A DNA stretch of 11,862 nt from Clostridia bacterium (GTDB lineage: Bacteria > Bacillota_A > Clostridia > Christensenellales > Aristaeellaceae). The translations under genes and the position numbers were made by a program. The notes beneath the pieces were generated by a model, which worked only from the letters and a program-made list of their open reading frames with translations, ran no database searches and had not been told where the DNA came from. Of the stretch, positions 1 through 6,930 are shown piece by piece (the stretch's first letter is position 1; each line of letters starts with the position of its first letter). The stretch covers positions 1-11,862 of the forward strand of contig JAFQEB010000097.1 of assembly GCA_017399225.1 (NCBI GenBank). Reading direction: 5' to 3'.

Positions 1-2246
1 CGCCCACCCCGACCCCTCCGCCGACGCCCACGCCGACCCCGACGCCTACGCCGACGCCTACGCCGACGCCGACGCCTACGCCGACGCCTACGTCGACGCC
101 GACGGCAACCCCGACGCCCACGCCGAGTCCGACGCCTACGCCGACTCCGACACCGACGCCTACGCCTACGGCAACGCCGACACCGACGCCCACGCCGAGT
201 CCGACGCCGACGCCTACGTCGACGCCGACGGCAACCCCGACGCCTACGCCGACTCCTACGCCGACGCCGACGCCTACGCCGACGCCTACGCCGACGCCGA
301 CGCCTACGCCGAGTCCGACGCCGACTCCGACCCCGACGGCAACGCCTACGCCGACTCCGACCCCGACGGCAACGCCGACGCCCACGCCGACGCCTACACC
401 GACGGCAACGCCGACACCGACGCCCACGCCGACGCCTACGCCGACGGCAACGCCCACGCCGACGCCGACGGCAACACCGACGGCAACGCTTACGCCGAGT
501 CCGACGCCTACGGCTACGCCGAGTCCGACGCCTACGCCGACGCCTACGCCGACGGCAACGCCTACGCCTACGCCGACGCCGACACCGACGCCGAGTCCGA
601 CGCCGACGCCTACGCCGACGCCGACACCGAGTCCGACGCCTACGCCTACGCCTACGCCGACACCCACGCCTACGGCTACGCCGACACCGACGCCCACGCC
701 GACACCTACGGCAACGCCGACGCCGACCCCGACGCCGACCCCGACGCCGAGTCTGACGCCTACGGCAACGCCGACCCCGACGCCCACGCCGACGCCGAGT
801 CCGACGCCTACGCCGACGCCTACACCGACGCCTACACCGACGCCTACGGCAACGCCGACGCCGACCCCGATGCCTGTGGAGTTCGTCCTGACGGCGAATA
901 AGACGGTCAACGGTGAGACGCCGACGGCGGATCAGGTGTATGAGTTCTCCCTGGAGGGTGAAGGCATTAGCCTGACGGCTGCCAATGAGGGCGAAAGCAT
1001 CGTGTTCGATCCGATCATCTACGATGCGGCGGATGCGGGAAGCACCTTCACCTACACTGTTCGTGAAACGACGGAGGGTGAAGGCAACCTGGTCACGGAT
1101 GCAACCGTGTACACGGTTGAGGTCGCGGTTATCGACAACGGTGATGGAACGCTCAGTGCAGTACCGGCTTACCAGGTAGATGGAGAGGCAGTCAGCGCCG
1201 TGACCTTCAGCAACCGTATCCTTACGAAGCTGGAGATCAGCAAGGAGGTCAGCGGCTGCGAGACTGCGGAAACCTTCGGCTTCACTGTGTACCTCTACGG
1301 CAAGGACGGCGAGTCTCTGACGGAAACCTTTGCCTATCAGGGCGACGCTGCGGGCGTACTGACCAGCGGCGATACCGTCCGGCTGGGTCATGGCCAGAAG
1401 ATCGTGATCGAAGGCCTGACGCCCGGCACGAGGTACAAGGTGAAGGAGGAGATCCATCCTGCGTTCACCACAGCGGTCAACGGCGCCTATGCAACTGAAG
1501 CGGAAGGCATCCTGACCGAGGAGGGCGCAGCGGCGGCCTTCGTCAACACGCTGGTCACCACCGAGTTCTCCGTTACCAAGGAATGGCGCGGCGGCGAAGG
1601 CGGCACGATCCGGCTGACGCTGTATGCCAACGGCGAAAAGCTTGATCCGCAGCCCGAGTGCATCCGCGACGGAAACCGCTACGGCTATACCGGCCTGCAG
1701 AAGTACGACGAAAAGGGCGACCTGATCGTCTATACCGCGAAGGAGAAGTACATGGAAGGCTACAAGACCATGTACGTCAACATCGCCCCGAACAAGGACG
1801 TCACCAATGTCCTTTACGACGGCGCCACGGTCATCAACAAGAAGATCGAGGATGTTGTGGAATTCAAGGTGCAGAAGGTCTGGGAAGGCCTGGAGGAGGG
1901 CGAAGAAGCGCCGATGATCACGCTGGTGCTGTACTGCAACGGCGAGGAAACGGACTACTCAACGCCCGACCCGGACAAGAACGGTTACTACAAATACAGC
2001 AACCTGCCTGCGAAGGCAGGCGGCGAAACTGCGGTGTATACGGTGCGCGAGAAAGCCGTAGACGGCTTTGTGACCACCTACACCCTGGCTAACGGTAACG
2101 ACGCGGACTACGCCGATCACGGCGGCGTCATTACCAACAGCAGGATTCCGAAGACCGGCGACGAAGCACCGCTGGCACTGTGGATGGCCCTCATGGACAC
2201 ATCCGCCGCGCTGCTGCTGGCTCTCCGGAAGCGCAGAAGGGCATAA
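1..2246 (+). CDS. Wall-anchored repeat surface protein / pilin-like adhesin, 5' end outside window
   Basis: The frame is open from the first base (first full codon at 3) to TAA at 2244-2246, so this is the C-terminal 747 residues of a larger secreted protein. The first in-frame ATG (870) lies just after the repeat and is not the real start. Order of parts: a Pro-Thr stalk (3-869); a Spy0128/FctA-like pilin domain (about 873-1215; [31 protein letters not shown]); a DUF7601-like domain (about 1218-1556; [26 protein letters not shown]); and two Cna-B-like domains (about 1557-1855 and 1860-2144; [30 protein letters not shown]). The Lys, Glu and Asn positions fit the self-made isopeptide bonds known in these families, which is inference here. 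It ends in IPKTGD (2145-2162), a hydrophobic stretch and RKRRRA, a sortase sorting signal. Likely role: a long stalked adhesin or pilus-like subunit covalently fixed to peptidoglycan. No sortase gene is in the window. Confidence 0.9.
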   Translation, partial: PTPTPPPTPTPTPTPTPTPTPTPTPTPTPTSTPTATPTPTPSPTPTPTPTPTPTPTATPTPTPTPSPTPTPTSTPTATPTPTPTPTPTPTPTPTPTPTPTPTPSPTPTPTPTATPTPTPTPTATPTPTPTPTPTATPTPTPTPTPTPTATPTPTPTATPTATLTPSPTPTATPSPTPTPTPTPTATPTPTPTPTPTPSPTPTPTPTPTPSPTPTPTPTPTPTPTATPTPTPTPTPTATPTPTPTPTPTPSLTPTATPTPTPTPTPSPTPTPTPTPTPTPTPTATPTPTPMPVEFVLTANKTVNGETPTADQVYEFSLEGEGISLTAANEGESIVFDPIIYDAADAGSTFTYTVRETTEGEGNLVTDATVYTVEVAVIDNGDGTLSAVPAYQVDGEAVSAVTFSNRILTKLEISKEVSGCETAETFGFTVYLYGKDGESLTETFAYQGDAAGVLTSGDTVRLGHGQKIVIEGLTPGTRYKVKEEIHPAFTTAVNGAYATEAEGILTEEGAAAAFVNTLVTTEFSVTKEWRGGEGGTIRLTLYANGEKLDPQPECIRDGNRYGYTGLQKYDEKGDLIVYTAKEKYMEGYKTMYVNIAPNKDVTNVLYDGATVINKKIEDVVEFKVQKVWEGLEEGEEAPMITLVLYCNGEETDYSTPDPDKNGYYKYSNLPAKAGGETAVYTVREKAVDGFVTTYTLANGNDADYADHGGVITNSRIPKTGDEAPLALWMALMDTSAALLLALRKRRRA
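3..869 (+). repeat. Degenerate hexanucleotide array coding for Pro-Thr stalk
   Basis: About 867 bases of period-6 sequence of the form CCN-ACN encode some 289 residues of alternating Pro and Thr. Ala (GCA) or Ser (TCG) sometimes replaces Pro, and Ser (AGT) sometimes replaces Thr. Third positions vary freely, so the unit is conserved as protein more than as DNA. Larger blocks also recur: the stretch starting TCGACGCCGACGGCAACCCC at 93 appears again at 219, 126 bases later. Such (PT)n tracts are extended, possibly O-glycosylated spacers that lift a binding domain away from the wall. The array continues past the left edge of the window, and its true length may be misassembled. Confidence 0.95.
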
Positions 2247-2259
2247 GCCCAAATACCCC

Positions 2260-2298
2260 ACACGCCAGAGCGGAGTGATCTGCTCTGGCGTGTTTTTT
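2260..2298 (+). terminator. Rho-independent terminator of the surface protein gene
   Basis: A perfect 12-bp stem (ACACGCCAGAGC at 2260-2271 with GCTCTGGCGTGT at 2282-2293) encloses a 10-base loop and runs into six T at 2293-2298. It starts 13 bases after the stop codon at 2246. It separates this gene from sigK, which converges on it from the other strand. Confidence 0.93.
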
Positions 2299-2361
2299 GC
2301 TGTGCCGCTGGCACGGCGACAGAATATGCTGTTTATGTCGGCCTGCGGGAACGCAGGCGGC

Positions 2362-3072
2362 TCAGCGGGCTGTACCGGCAGGAGGGATGACCTCCTGTGC
2401 CTCCCCGATGGCCTCCCGCAGCAGCGTTACGGCCTTCTTTTCTACCCGGGAGACATAGCTCCTGGAGATCCCCAGCACCTTTGCCACCTCATGCTGGGGG
2501 TGCTGGCGGCCGTCGGTGAGGCCGTAGCGCATCTCCAGCACCAGGCGCTCCCGGGGCGGGAGGCTGCCCAGCACTGCCTGCACCCTTTCCAGCGTCACCC
2601 GGCGGATCACGTCGTTCTCCAGGGCGTCCGGCTCCGTGCCCAGGATGTCCATGTAGGTCACGTCGTTGCCCTCGCCGTCCGTGCCCACCGGGTCCTGCAG
2701 GGATACCTCCCCCTGGCGCTTCCGGCTGGCCCGGAGGGTCATGAGGATCTCATTCTCAATACACCTGGCTGCATACGTCCCCAGGGCTGTTCCGGAGGCG
2801 GGCTTGTAGCTGTTCACCGCCTTGATCAGGCCGATCACGCCGATGGAGATCAGGTCGTCCGGGCCGAAGCCGGGCACGGTGTATTTGCGGGCAATGTGGC
2901 TCACCAGGCGCAGGTTGTGGGTGATGAGCAGCTGGCGGGCCTCCTCGTCGCCCTGGGTCAGGCGGCGGATCAGCCCTTCCTCCTCGGCGCGGGGCAGCTG
3001 CTTGGGGAATTCCGACTTCCCTGTGATGTATCCGAGAAAAAACAGGCATTCCTGCATGAGCAGTGCAAGCAT
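2362..3072 (-). CDS. sigK: RNA polymerase sporulation sigma factor sigma-K (pro-sigma-K)
   Basis: A 236-residue sigma-70-family protein that directs late mother-cell transcription (coat and spore maturation) in sporulation. Residues 1-20 are a hydrophobic leader followed by FPKQL, which matches the pro-sequence of pro-sigma-K that is cut by the SpoIVFB membrane protease in Bacillus. Region 2 is visible as NLRLVSHIARKY (53-64), DLISIGVIGLIKAVNSYKP (73-91) and RCIENEILMTLR (103-114). VSLQDPVGTDGEGND (123-137) is closer to sigma-K than to sigma-E. The region 4 helix-turn-helix is at 194-214 (EVAKVLGISRSYVSRVEKK). Start choice: AAGGAGG (3080-3086) is 7 bases from the ATG at 3072, while the ATG at 3078 is only 1 base away. 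Length is near the B. subtilis protein (241). The gene is intact, not split as by the skin element. The segment KYTVPGFGPDD replaces the usual KFENTG-type stretch, a lineage difference. Confidence 0.93.
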   Translation of the reverse strand: MLALLMQECLFFLGYITGKSEFPKQLPRAEEEGLIRRLTQGDEEARQLLITHNLRLVSHIARKYTVPGFGPDDLISIGVIGLIKAVNSYKPASGTALGTYAARCIENEILMTLRASRKRQGEVSLQDPVGTDGEGNDVTYMDILGTEPDALENDVIRRVTLERVQAVLGSLPPRERLVLEMRYGLTDGRQHPQHEVAKVLGISRSYVSRVEKKAVTLLREAIGEAQEVIPPAGTAR

Positions 3073-3092
3073 GGGCATCCCTCCTTGGCAGA

Positions 3093-3122
3093 AGGGTATG
3101 CTGCACCGCCCCGGAAGATTTG
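3093..3122 (-). promoter_or_regulatory. sigK: Candidate sigma-E-type promoter of sigK
   Basis: Reading the minus strand, AAATCTT (3115-3121) resembles the sigma-E -35 box (about 5 of 7) and CATACCCT (3093-3100) resembles its -10 box CATACAnT (7 of 8). The gap is 14 bases, the usual sigma-E spacing. Transcription would start a few bases before the sigK ribosome binding site. In B. subtilis sigK is transcribed by sigma-E with SpoIIID, so position and type agree. The match is by eye only. Confidence 0.45.
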
Positions 3123-3210
3123 TGGGAAATTGCTGCGCAAATACAGGAAAAGGCGTGTTCGATGGAGAAAAATACGATAGGATCTGTTCGAAAAGCCGGA
3201 GGAACATGCA

Positions 3211-4143
3211 ATGGCCAAAGCAAAGTACCCCATCAGCAACGAGTTTTTCCCCTTCAACAAGTTTGCGCCGCCCATGAGCGCCGGGTTCGTGAAGCTGGCG
3301 CAGAAATACATGAAAACGCCCAAGCTCCTGTGGAAGGACCCCGAGCTGCAGGTGGAATCCCGGATGATCCCCGCTTATCAGGGCGGGGAGATCGAGGTGT
3401 TCATCCTTACGCCCAGGGGGCTGACGGAGCCTGCACCCTGCCTGGTGAATATCCACGGCGGAGGCTTCGTGTTCGAGGGCTACAACAGCCACTATCAGCT
3501 GGCCATGGCCTACGCCAAGGGCGCGGGCTGCAAGGTGGTGTATGTGCGCTACCGGCTGGCCCCGAAGCACCCCTTCCCCGTGCCGCAGGAGGACTGCTAT
3601 GCCGCCCTGTGCTGGGTGCATGACCATGCTCAGGAGCTGGGCGTCGACCCGGCCCGCATCGGCGTGGGCGGCGACAGCGCCGGCGGCACGCTGACGGTCA
3701 CCTCCTGCATGATGGCAAGGGATCGCGGCGCAGCGGTGCGTCCGCTTTTCCAGCTGCTGGTGTACCCCTGGCTGGACGGCCGCAACACCAGCGAGTCCTA
3801 CCGGAAATATACCGATACGCCCATGTGGAATTCTACCTTGTCGAAGAAGGTCGGGCCCATCATGAACCCGAACCCGGAGGCGCTGCCGTTGGCCTACCGC
3901 TCCCCGGTGGAGGCGGACAGCTTCGCCGGAATGCCTCCTGCCTATGTGGAGGTCGCCGAGTTCGACTGCCTGCATGACGACGGCGTGCTTTACGCAAAGC
4001 TGCTGCAGGAGGCCGGCATAGAGGCTGAGCTGCATGAATCCAGGGGCACCATGCACGGCTTTGACACCGTGTTCAACGCGCCCACGACCCAGAAGATGAT
4101 CACCCTGCGCGTGGCGTACATGAAGCGGATGTTCGGCCGCTGA
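3211..4143 (+). CDS. Alpha/beta hydrolase fold-3 esterase/lipase (HSL-like, GDXG family)
   Basis: A 310-residue cytoplasmic carboxylester hydrolase of the hormone-sensitive-lipase type; no signal peptide is seen. The oxyanion-hole motif HGGGF is at residues 82-86, with YRLAPKHPFP downstream (114-123). The nucleophile elbow GDSAGG (154-159) has Ser156. The acid is most likely Asp252 in EFDCLHDDG and the base His282 in MHGFD, so the triad is complete. Length is normal for the family. GGAGG (3198-3202) sits 8 bases before the ATG. It is divergent from sigK and 26 bases upstream of a second hydrolase, so the two are probably co-transcribed. The natural ester cannot be told from sequence. I see no convincing promoter in 3101-3197 for this strand. 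Confidence 0.92.
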   Translation: MAKAKYPISNEFFPFNKFAPPMSAGFVKLAQKYMKTPKLLWKDPELQVESRMIPAYQGGEIEVFILTPRGLTEPAPCLVNIHGGGFVFEGYNSHYQLAMAYAKGAGCKVVYVRYRLAPKHPFPVPQEDCYAALCWVHDHAQELGVDPARIGVGGDSAGGTLTVTSCMMARDRGAAVRPLFQLLVYPWLDGRNTSESYRKYTDTPMWNSTLSKKVGPIMNPNPEALPLAYRSPVEADSFAGMPPAYVEVAEFDCLHDDGVLYAKLLQEAGIEAELHESRGTMHGFDTVFNAPTTQKMITLRVAYMKRMFGR

Positions 4144-4169
4144 CTGCTGATCGATCAAGGAGAACTGCC

Positions 4170-4976
4170 ATGATGAATGCAAATAACGGCGTCGTCCGGC
4201 TGAAGGACGATACCATGAACTACATCCGCTTCGGCAAGGGAGCAAGGAACCTAATTATGCTGCCGGGCCTTGGCGACGGCCTGACGACCGTGAAGGGCAA
4301 GGCGCTGCCGATGGCGCTGATGTACCGCGCCTTTGCGAGGGATTACACCGTGTATATGTTCAGCCGCCGGGAGCATCTGCCCGAGGGCATGACCACCCGC
4401 GACATGGCCCGCGATCTGCGGGACGTCATGGATGCGCTGGGGATCGGACGCGCAGACCTCGTCGGCGTTTCCATGGGCGGCATGATCGCCCAGCACTTCG
4501 CGGTGGACTATCCCGACCGGGTCGGCAAGCTGGTGCTGACGGTCACCTGCCCTGCGGCCAATCCCCTGCTGACGGAATCCGTGCAGGAGTGGGTGTCCCA
4601 CGCCCGCTGCGGTGACCACACGGCCTTCATGGACAGCAATGTGCGCCGCATGTATTCGCCCGCATACTACCGCAGGAATAAGTGGCTCGTGCCTGTGATG
4701 GGCAGGCTGACCAAACCGAAATCCTATGAGAGGTTCTTCATCCAGGCCGACGCCTGCCTGACCCACGACGCCCGGGAGCGCCTGTGTGCCATCCAGGCCC
4801 CGACGCTGGTGATCGGCGGCGAGAAGGATCAGACCCTGGGCGGAGAGGCCTCCCGGGAGATAGCTGCGGCAATTCCCGGCGCTGCCCTTCATATGTACCC
4901 CGAGGGAACTCACGGCCTGTACGAGGAAGAGAAGGACTTCAATCGGGTCGTGCTGGCGTTCCTGAAGAAGGCGTAA
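4170..4976 (+). CDS. Alpha/beta hydrolase fold-1 family protein
   Basis: A 268-residue alpha/beta hydrolase of a different subfamily from its upstream neighbour. The oxyanion region is LPGLGDG (31-37). The nucleophile elbow GVSMGG (99-104) carries Ser101, followed by AQHF and YPDRVGKLVL typical of the family. Asp220 in VIGGEKD and His248 in GTHGLYEE complete the triad. There is a cap region between about 130 and 200. AAGGAG (4157-4162) is 7 bases before the first of two tandem ATGs, which favours the first. It lies 26 bases after the previous stop, so the pair forms an operon. The role could be esterase, lactonase or small-molecule hydrolase; the substrate is unknown. Confidence 0.9.
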   Translation: MMNANNGVVRLKDDTMNYIRFGKGARNLIMLPGLGDGLTTVKGKALPMALMYRAFARDYTVYMFSRREHLPEGMTTRDMARDLRDVMDALGIGRADLVGVSMGGMIAQHFAVDYPDRVGKLVLTVTCPAANPLLTESVQEWVSHARCGDHTAFMDSNVRRMYSPAYYRRNKWLVPVMGRLTKPKSYERFFIQADACLTHDARERLCAIQAPTLVIGGEKDQTLGGEASREIAAAIPGAALHMYPEGTHGLYEEEKDFNRVVLAFLKKA

Positions 4977-5028
4977 GCGGCAGATGCAGGCCTGCTGGAT
5001 ACGAAATAAACCCCGTTCCCCCCACCGG

Positions 5029-5054
5029 ATTGGCAAAAAACGGATGTTGCCAAT
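5029..5054. repeat. 8-bp inverted repeat upstream of the LCP promoter
   Basis: ATTGGCAA (5029-5036) and TTGCCAAT (5047-5054) are perfect inverted copies 10 bases apart, ending 21 bases before the -35 box. There is no T tract after the right arm, so this fits a transcription-factor site at least as well as a terminator of the hydrolase operon. Confidence 0.6.
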
Positions 5055-5075
5055 GTAAATTCAGACAATTGCCTG

Positions 5076-5104
5076 TTGACGGGGGCCCAATTTAAGGGTA
5101 TAAT
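5076..5104 (+). promoter_or_regulatory. Near-consensus sigma-A promoter driving the LCP gene
   Basis: TTGACG (5076-5081), a 17-base spacer and a perfect TATAAT (5099-5104). Transcription should begin near 5111, giving a leader of about 60 bases to the ATG at 5170. This is the best housekeeping promoter in the window and probably starts the envelope gene block. Confidence 0.85.
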
Positions 5105-5124
5105 GACTCTGTATCATTGGGCCC
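5083..5124. promoter_or_regulatory. Inverted repeat flanking the -10 box and start site (candidate operator)
   Basis: GGGCCCAAT (5083-5091) and ATTGGGCCC (5116-5124) are perfect 9-bp inverted copies around a 24-base centre that holds the TATAAT box and the predicted start. The left arm lies in the promoter spacer, so a bound protein would block RNA polymerase. The core GGGCCC is itself a palindrome. Confidence 0.5.
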
Positions 5125-5169
5125 AGATGGGCGAATGGTCGCATCCCATACTGACAGCGAGGGGTGAAT

Positions 5170-6198
5170 ATGGCACACAGACATGGAGGACACGGCGGGC
5201 ACGGCGGCTCCGGGCATTCCCGGGAAAAGCTGCTGCGCAATGGCGTGGTGGCTGGCGTCGTATTCATTGTCCTGCTGGCGGGCTTCCTGCTGCTGGGTTC
5301 CCTGCTGGAGCCGGAGGTGGAGGAGGAACAGGGCAGCCTGGAGGGCCGCTTTGAACCGACGCTCACCCTGGAGCACGAGGGCAAGACCTACACGCATCAG
5401 GAACAGGACTATTCCACCATCCTCTTCATTGGCGTGGATAAAACCGCGCTGGGCAGCGCTTCCCTGCGTTCGGCAGGTCAGGCGGACTTTCTGCTGCTGA
5501 TGACGATCGACCGGGAGAACCGGGAGGTCGACATGCTGCAGATCGACCGCGACACCATTTCCGACGTCAGGATCTACGGCGCATTCGGACAGTATGCCGG
5601 CTCCCGCAGGACGCAGATGTGCCTGGCCTACGCATTCGGTACGACCCCGGAAAAGGCGTGCCAGAATACGGTCTGGGCGGTCACGGACTTCCTGGGCGGC
5701 ATCCCCATCGATCACTATGTTGCGCTGGACATGGACGGCATGGTCGTGCTCAACGATGCCCTGGGCGGCGTAACGGTGACCCTGGAGGAGGATATGTCCG
5801 ATCTGGATCCCGAAATGAAGAAGGGCGCCACCATCACCCTGAAGGGCCAGCAGGCGGAATACTTCCTGCGCACCCGAATGACGGTGGGCGACGGTTCCAA
5901 TGCAAGCCGAATGCTGCGGCAATCGGCATTTATGGAGGCGGCTGCCAGCCTGATCTATGACAAGCTGGCGGAGGACGCCAATTTCATCAGCGTGCTTCTG
6001 GAAAAGATGGATGAGCATCTGGTGACCAGCTGCGAGGATGCGTGGCTGATCAATCAGGCCTACGCCGCCCGGAAGTACAACCGGACACAGACCGTCCGGC
6101 TCGATGGCGAGCACACCATCGGCGAGGATGGCTTTGTCGAGTTCCACCCCGACACAAATGCGCTGAAGAGATACATCATCAGCACATTCTGTGAATAA
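5170..6198 (+). CDS. LytR-CpsA-Psr (LCP) family wall-polymer transferase
   Basis: A 342-residue type II membrane protein. LCP proteins move polyprenyl-linked glycopolymers (teichoic acid or capsule) onto peptidoglycan outside the membrane. A short His/Gly-rich cytoplasmic tail (residues 1-16, five His) precedes one membrane segment (about 25-46). The LCP domain runs from about 80 to 265: LFIGVD (85-90), ADFLLLMTID (105-114), MLQIDRDTISDV (122-133), LGGIPIDHYVALDMDGMVVLNDALGGVTV in two parts (175-188, 190-203), RTRM (234-237) and NASRMLRQ (244-251). These match the family's Asp and Arg residues that bind the pyrophosphate lipid. The usual IPRDT is IDRDT here. Start: AGGGG (5160-5164) is 5 bases before this ATG; a GTG at 5164 overlaps that site and is less likely. 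Its neighbours are polysaccharide genes, so it may anchor that polymer. Confidence 0.9.
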   Translation: MAHRHGGHGGHGGSGHSREKLLRNGVVAGVVFIVLLAGFLLLGSLLEPEVEEEQGSLEGRFEPTLTLEHEGKTYTHQEQDYSTILFIGVDKTALGSASLRSAGQADFLLLMTIDRENREVDMLQIDRDTISDVRIYGAFGQYAGSRRTQMCLAYAFGTTPEKACQNTVWAVTDFLGGIPIDHYVALDMDGMVVLNDALGGVTVTLEEDMSDLDPEMKKGATITLKGQQAEYFLRTRMTVGDGSNASRMLRQSAFMEAAASLIYDKLAEDANFISVLLEKMDEHLVTSCEDAWLINQAYAARKYNRTQTVRLDGEHTIGEDGFVEFHPDTNALKRYIISTFCE

Positions 6199-6210
6199 AT
6201 CCTGATCATT

Positions 6211-6225
6211 CAAAGGTAAACTTTG
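6211..6225 (+). other. Small inverted repeat before the acidic secreted protein gene
   Basis: CAAAG (6211-6215) and CTTTG (6221-6225), extended by one T-A pair on the outside, surround GTAAA, 8 bases before the ribosome binding site AAAGGAGG (6234-6241). It could be a weak hairpin in the 51-base gap after the LCP gene. No T tract follows, and I see no clear promoter in the gap. Confidence 0.3.
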
Positions 6226-6249
6226 AGGATAAAAAAGGAGGAAACCAAA

Positions 6250-6840
6250 ATGAAGAAGTTTCTGGCTCTGGTGACCCTGGTCTGCATGGTTCTGTCTGCG
6301 ACTGCTTTCGCTGCTACCCCCAGCAAGACCGCTGACGACCTGACCCGCATCGTAAAGCTGCACACCGAGTCCGACGGCTGGGTGATCCGCGTGACCGACC
6401 CCACCGAGGAGATCGAGGCTGAGGTGAAGGCGATCGAAGAGTTCGTTGCTGCTCCCGCTGCTGTTGCGACCTTCTTCGACGAGGAAGTCCAGGCTGCTCT
6501 GGTTGCTCCCGAGCTGGCTCTGGAGACCCTGACCGACCCCAACGCCCTGGTTGCGCTGGAGCTGGTGCCCGTGGAGTGCGACGGCTACAAGGCTGAGTAC
6601 GGCGAGGCTGATGCTGACTTCGTGTTCGCTACCCCCTACGCTGAGGAAGCTGAGCTGATCGTGATGCTGGGCTGCGCCAAGGAAACCGTGGAAGAGGGCA
6701 AGGACGCCTTCGCCTGGAACGTGCAGAAGTGCACCGTGACCGGCGGCGAGGTGCGCGTGCACTTCACCGTTGAGCAGCTGGAGGACATGGAGACCCGTCC
6801 CCATCTGCTGGTCGTCCTGAGCGCTGAGATCGCTGAGTAA
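6250..6840 (+). CDS. Acidic secreted protein of unknown function
   Basis: A 196-residue protein I do not recognise. Residues 1-21 are a clear Sec signal peptide (MKK, then a hydrophobic core ending SATAFA), with cleavage probably near Ala21-Ala22. The mature chain is rich in Glu, Asp, Ala and Val, has three Cys (110, 142, 161), and ends in alternating hydrophobic strands (EVRVHFTVEQL, HLLVVLSAE), suggesting a beta-rich extracytoplasmic domain. No lipobox, membrane anchor or LPXTG is seen. AAAGGAGG (6234-6241) is 8 bases before the ATG, an excellent site. Codon use is narrow and unlike its neighbours: Ala is mostly GCT, Val often GTT, Leu almost only CTG, Glu mostly GAG. That pattern fits high expression. 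It lies 51 bases after the LCP gene, and its stop codon overlaps a large structured element. Confidence 0.85.
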   Translation: MKKFLALVTLVCMVLSATAFAATPSKTADDLTRIVKLHTESDGWVIRVTDPTEEIEAEVKAIEEFVAAPAAVATFFDEEVQAALVAPELALETLTDPNALVALELVPVECDGYKAEYGEADADFVFATPYAEEAELIVMLGCAKETVEEGKDAFAWNVQKCTVTGGEVRVHFTVEQLEDMETRPHLLVVLSAEIAE

Positions 6841-6928
6841 TTTCCATATTTAACGGAAGTACTGTGTACTTCTCACAGTTGGCGCAGTAGAGTGACTCTA
6901 CTGCGCTGACTGTGGGAATATGGGAATT
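6839..6928 (+). ncRNA. Candidate structured RNA: closed three-way junction after the acidic secreted protein
   Basis: By hand pairing, a closing stem P1 joins 6839-6850 with 6917-6928 (12 pairs, one G-U). It encloses P2 (GAAGTAC 6856-6862 with GTACTTC 6866-6872, loop TGT) and P3 (6874-6892 with 6896-6914, 19 pairs including a tandem G-U, loop TGA). Joining strands are 5, 1 and 2 bases. Almost every base is paired. It begins inside the stop codon and ends before TTTT (6927-6930), so it may end or slow transcription, protect the upstream mRNA end, or regulate wzz. The same symmetry would also suit a small non-autonomous mobile element of about 90 bp with terminal inverted repeats, but I see no target duplication. 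I do not recognise a known RNA family. Confidence 0.6.
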
Positions 6929-6930
6929 TT

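Noticed and set aside
1..869. CRISPR array or satellite in the left repeat
   Set aside because: Period is six bases with no spacers, and the frame codes without a stop into a wall-anchored protein.
2341..2358. GCCTGC/GCAGGC hairpin as terminator of sigK
   Set aside because: The stem is perfect but only six pairs, and no T tract follows on the minus strand, so a terminator call is not supported.
2275..3180. 301-residue + strand open frame opposite sigK
   Set aside because: It begins inside the terminator hairpin and is the shadow of sigK, with no domain or ribosome binding site.
3073..4245. N-terminal extension of sigK to 627 residues on the minus strand
   Set aside because: The extra stretch is antisense to the first hydrolase and intergenic DNA. 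A proper ribosome binding site and the pro-sigma-K leader place the start at 3072.
5092..6804. 570-residue open frame on the minus strand across the LCP gene and its downstream neighbour
   Set aside because: It is an antisense shadow of two well-supported + genes with clear domains, signal peptide and ribosome binding sites. Its translation shows no domain and has biased low-complexity composition typical of GC-rich antisense frames.
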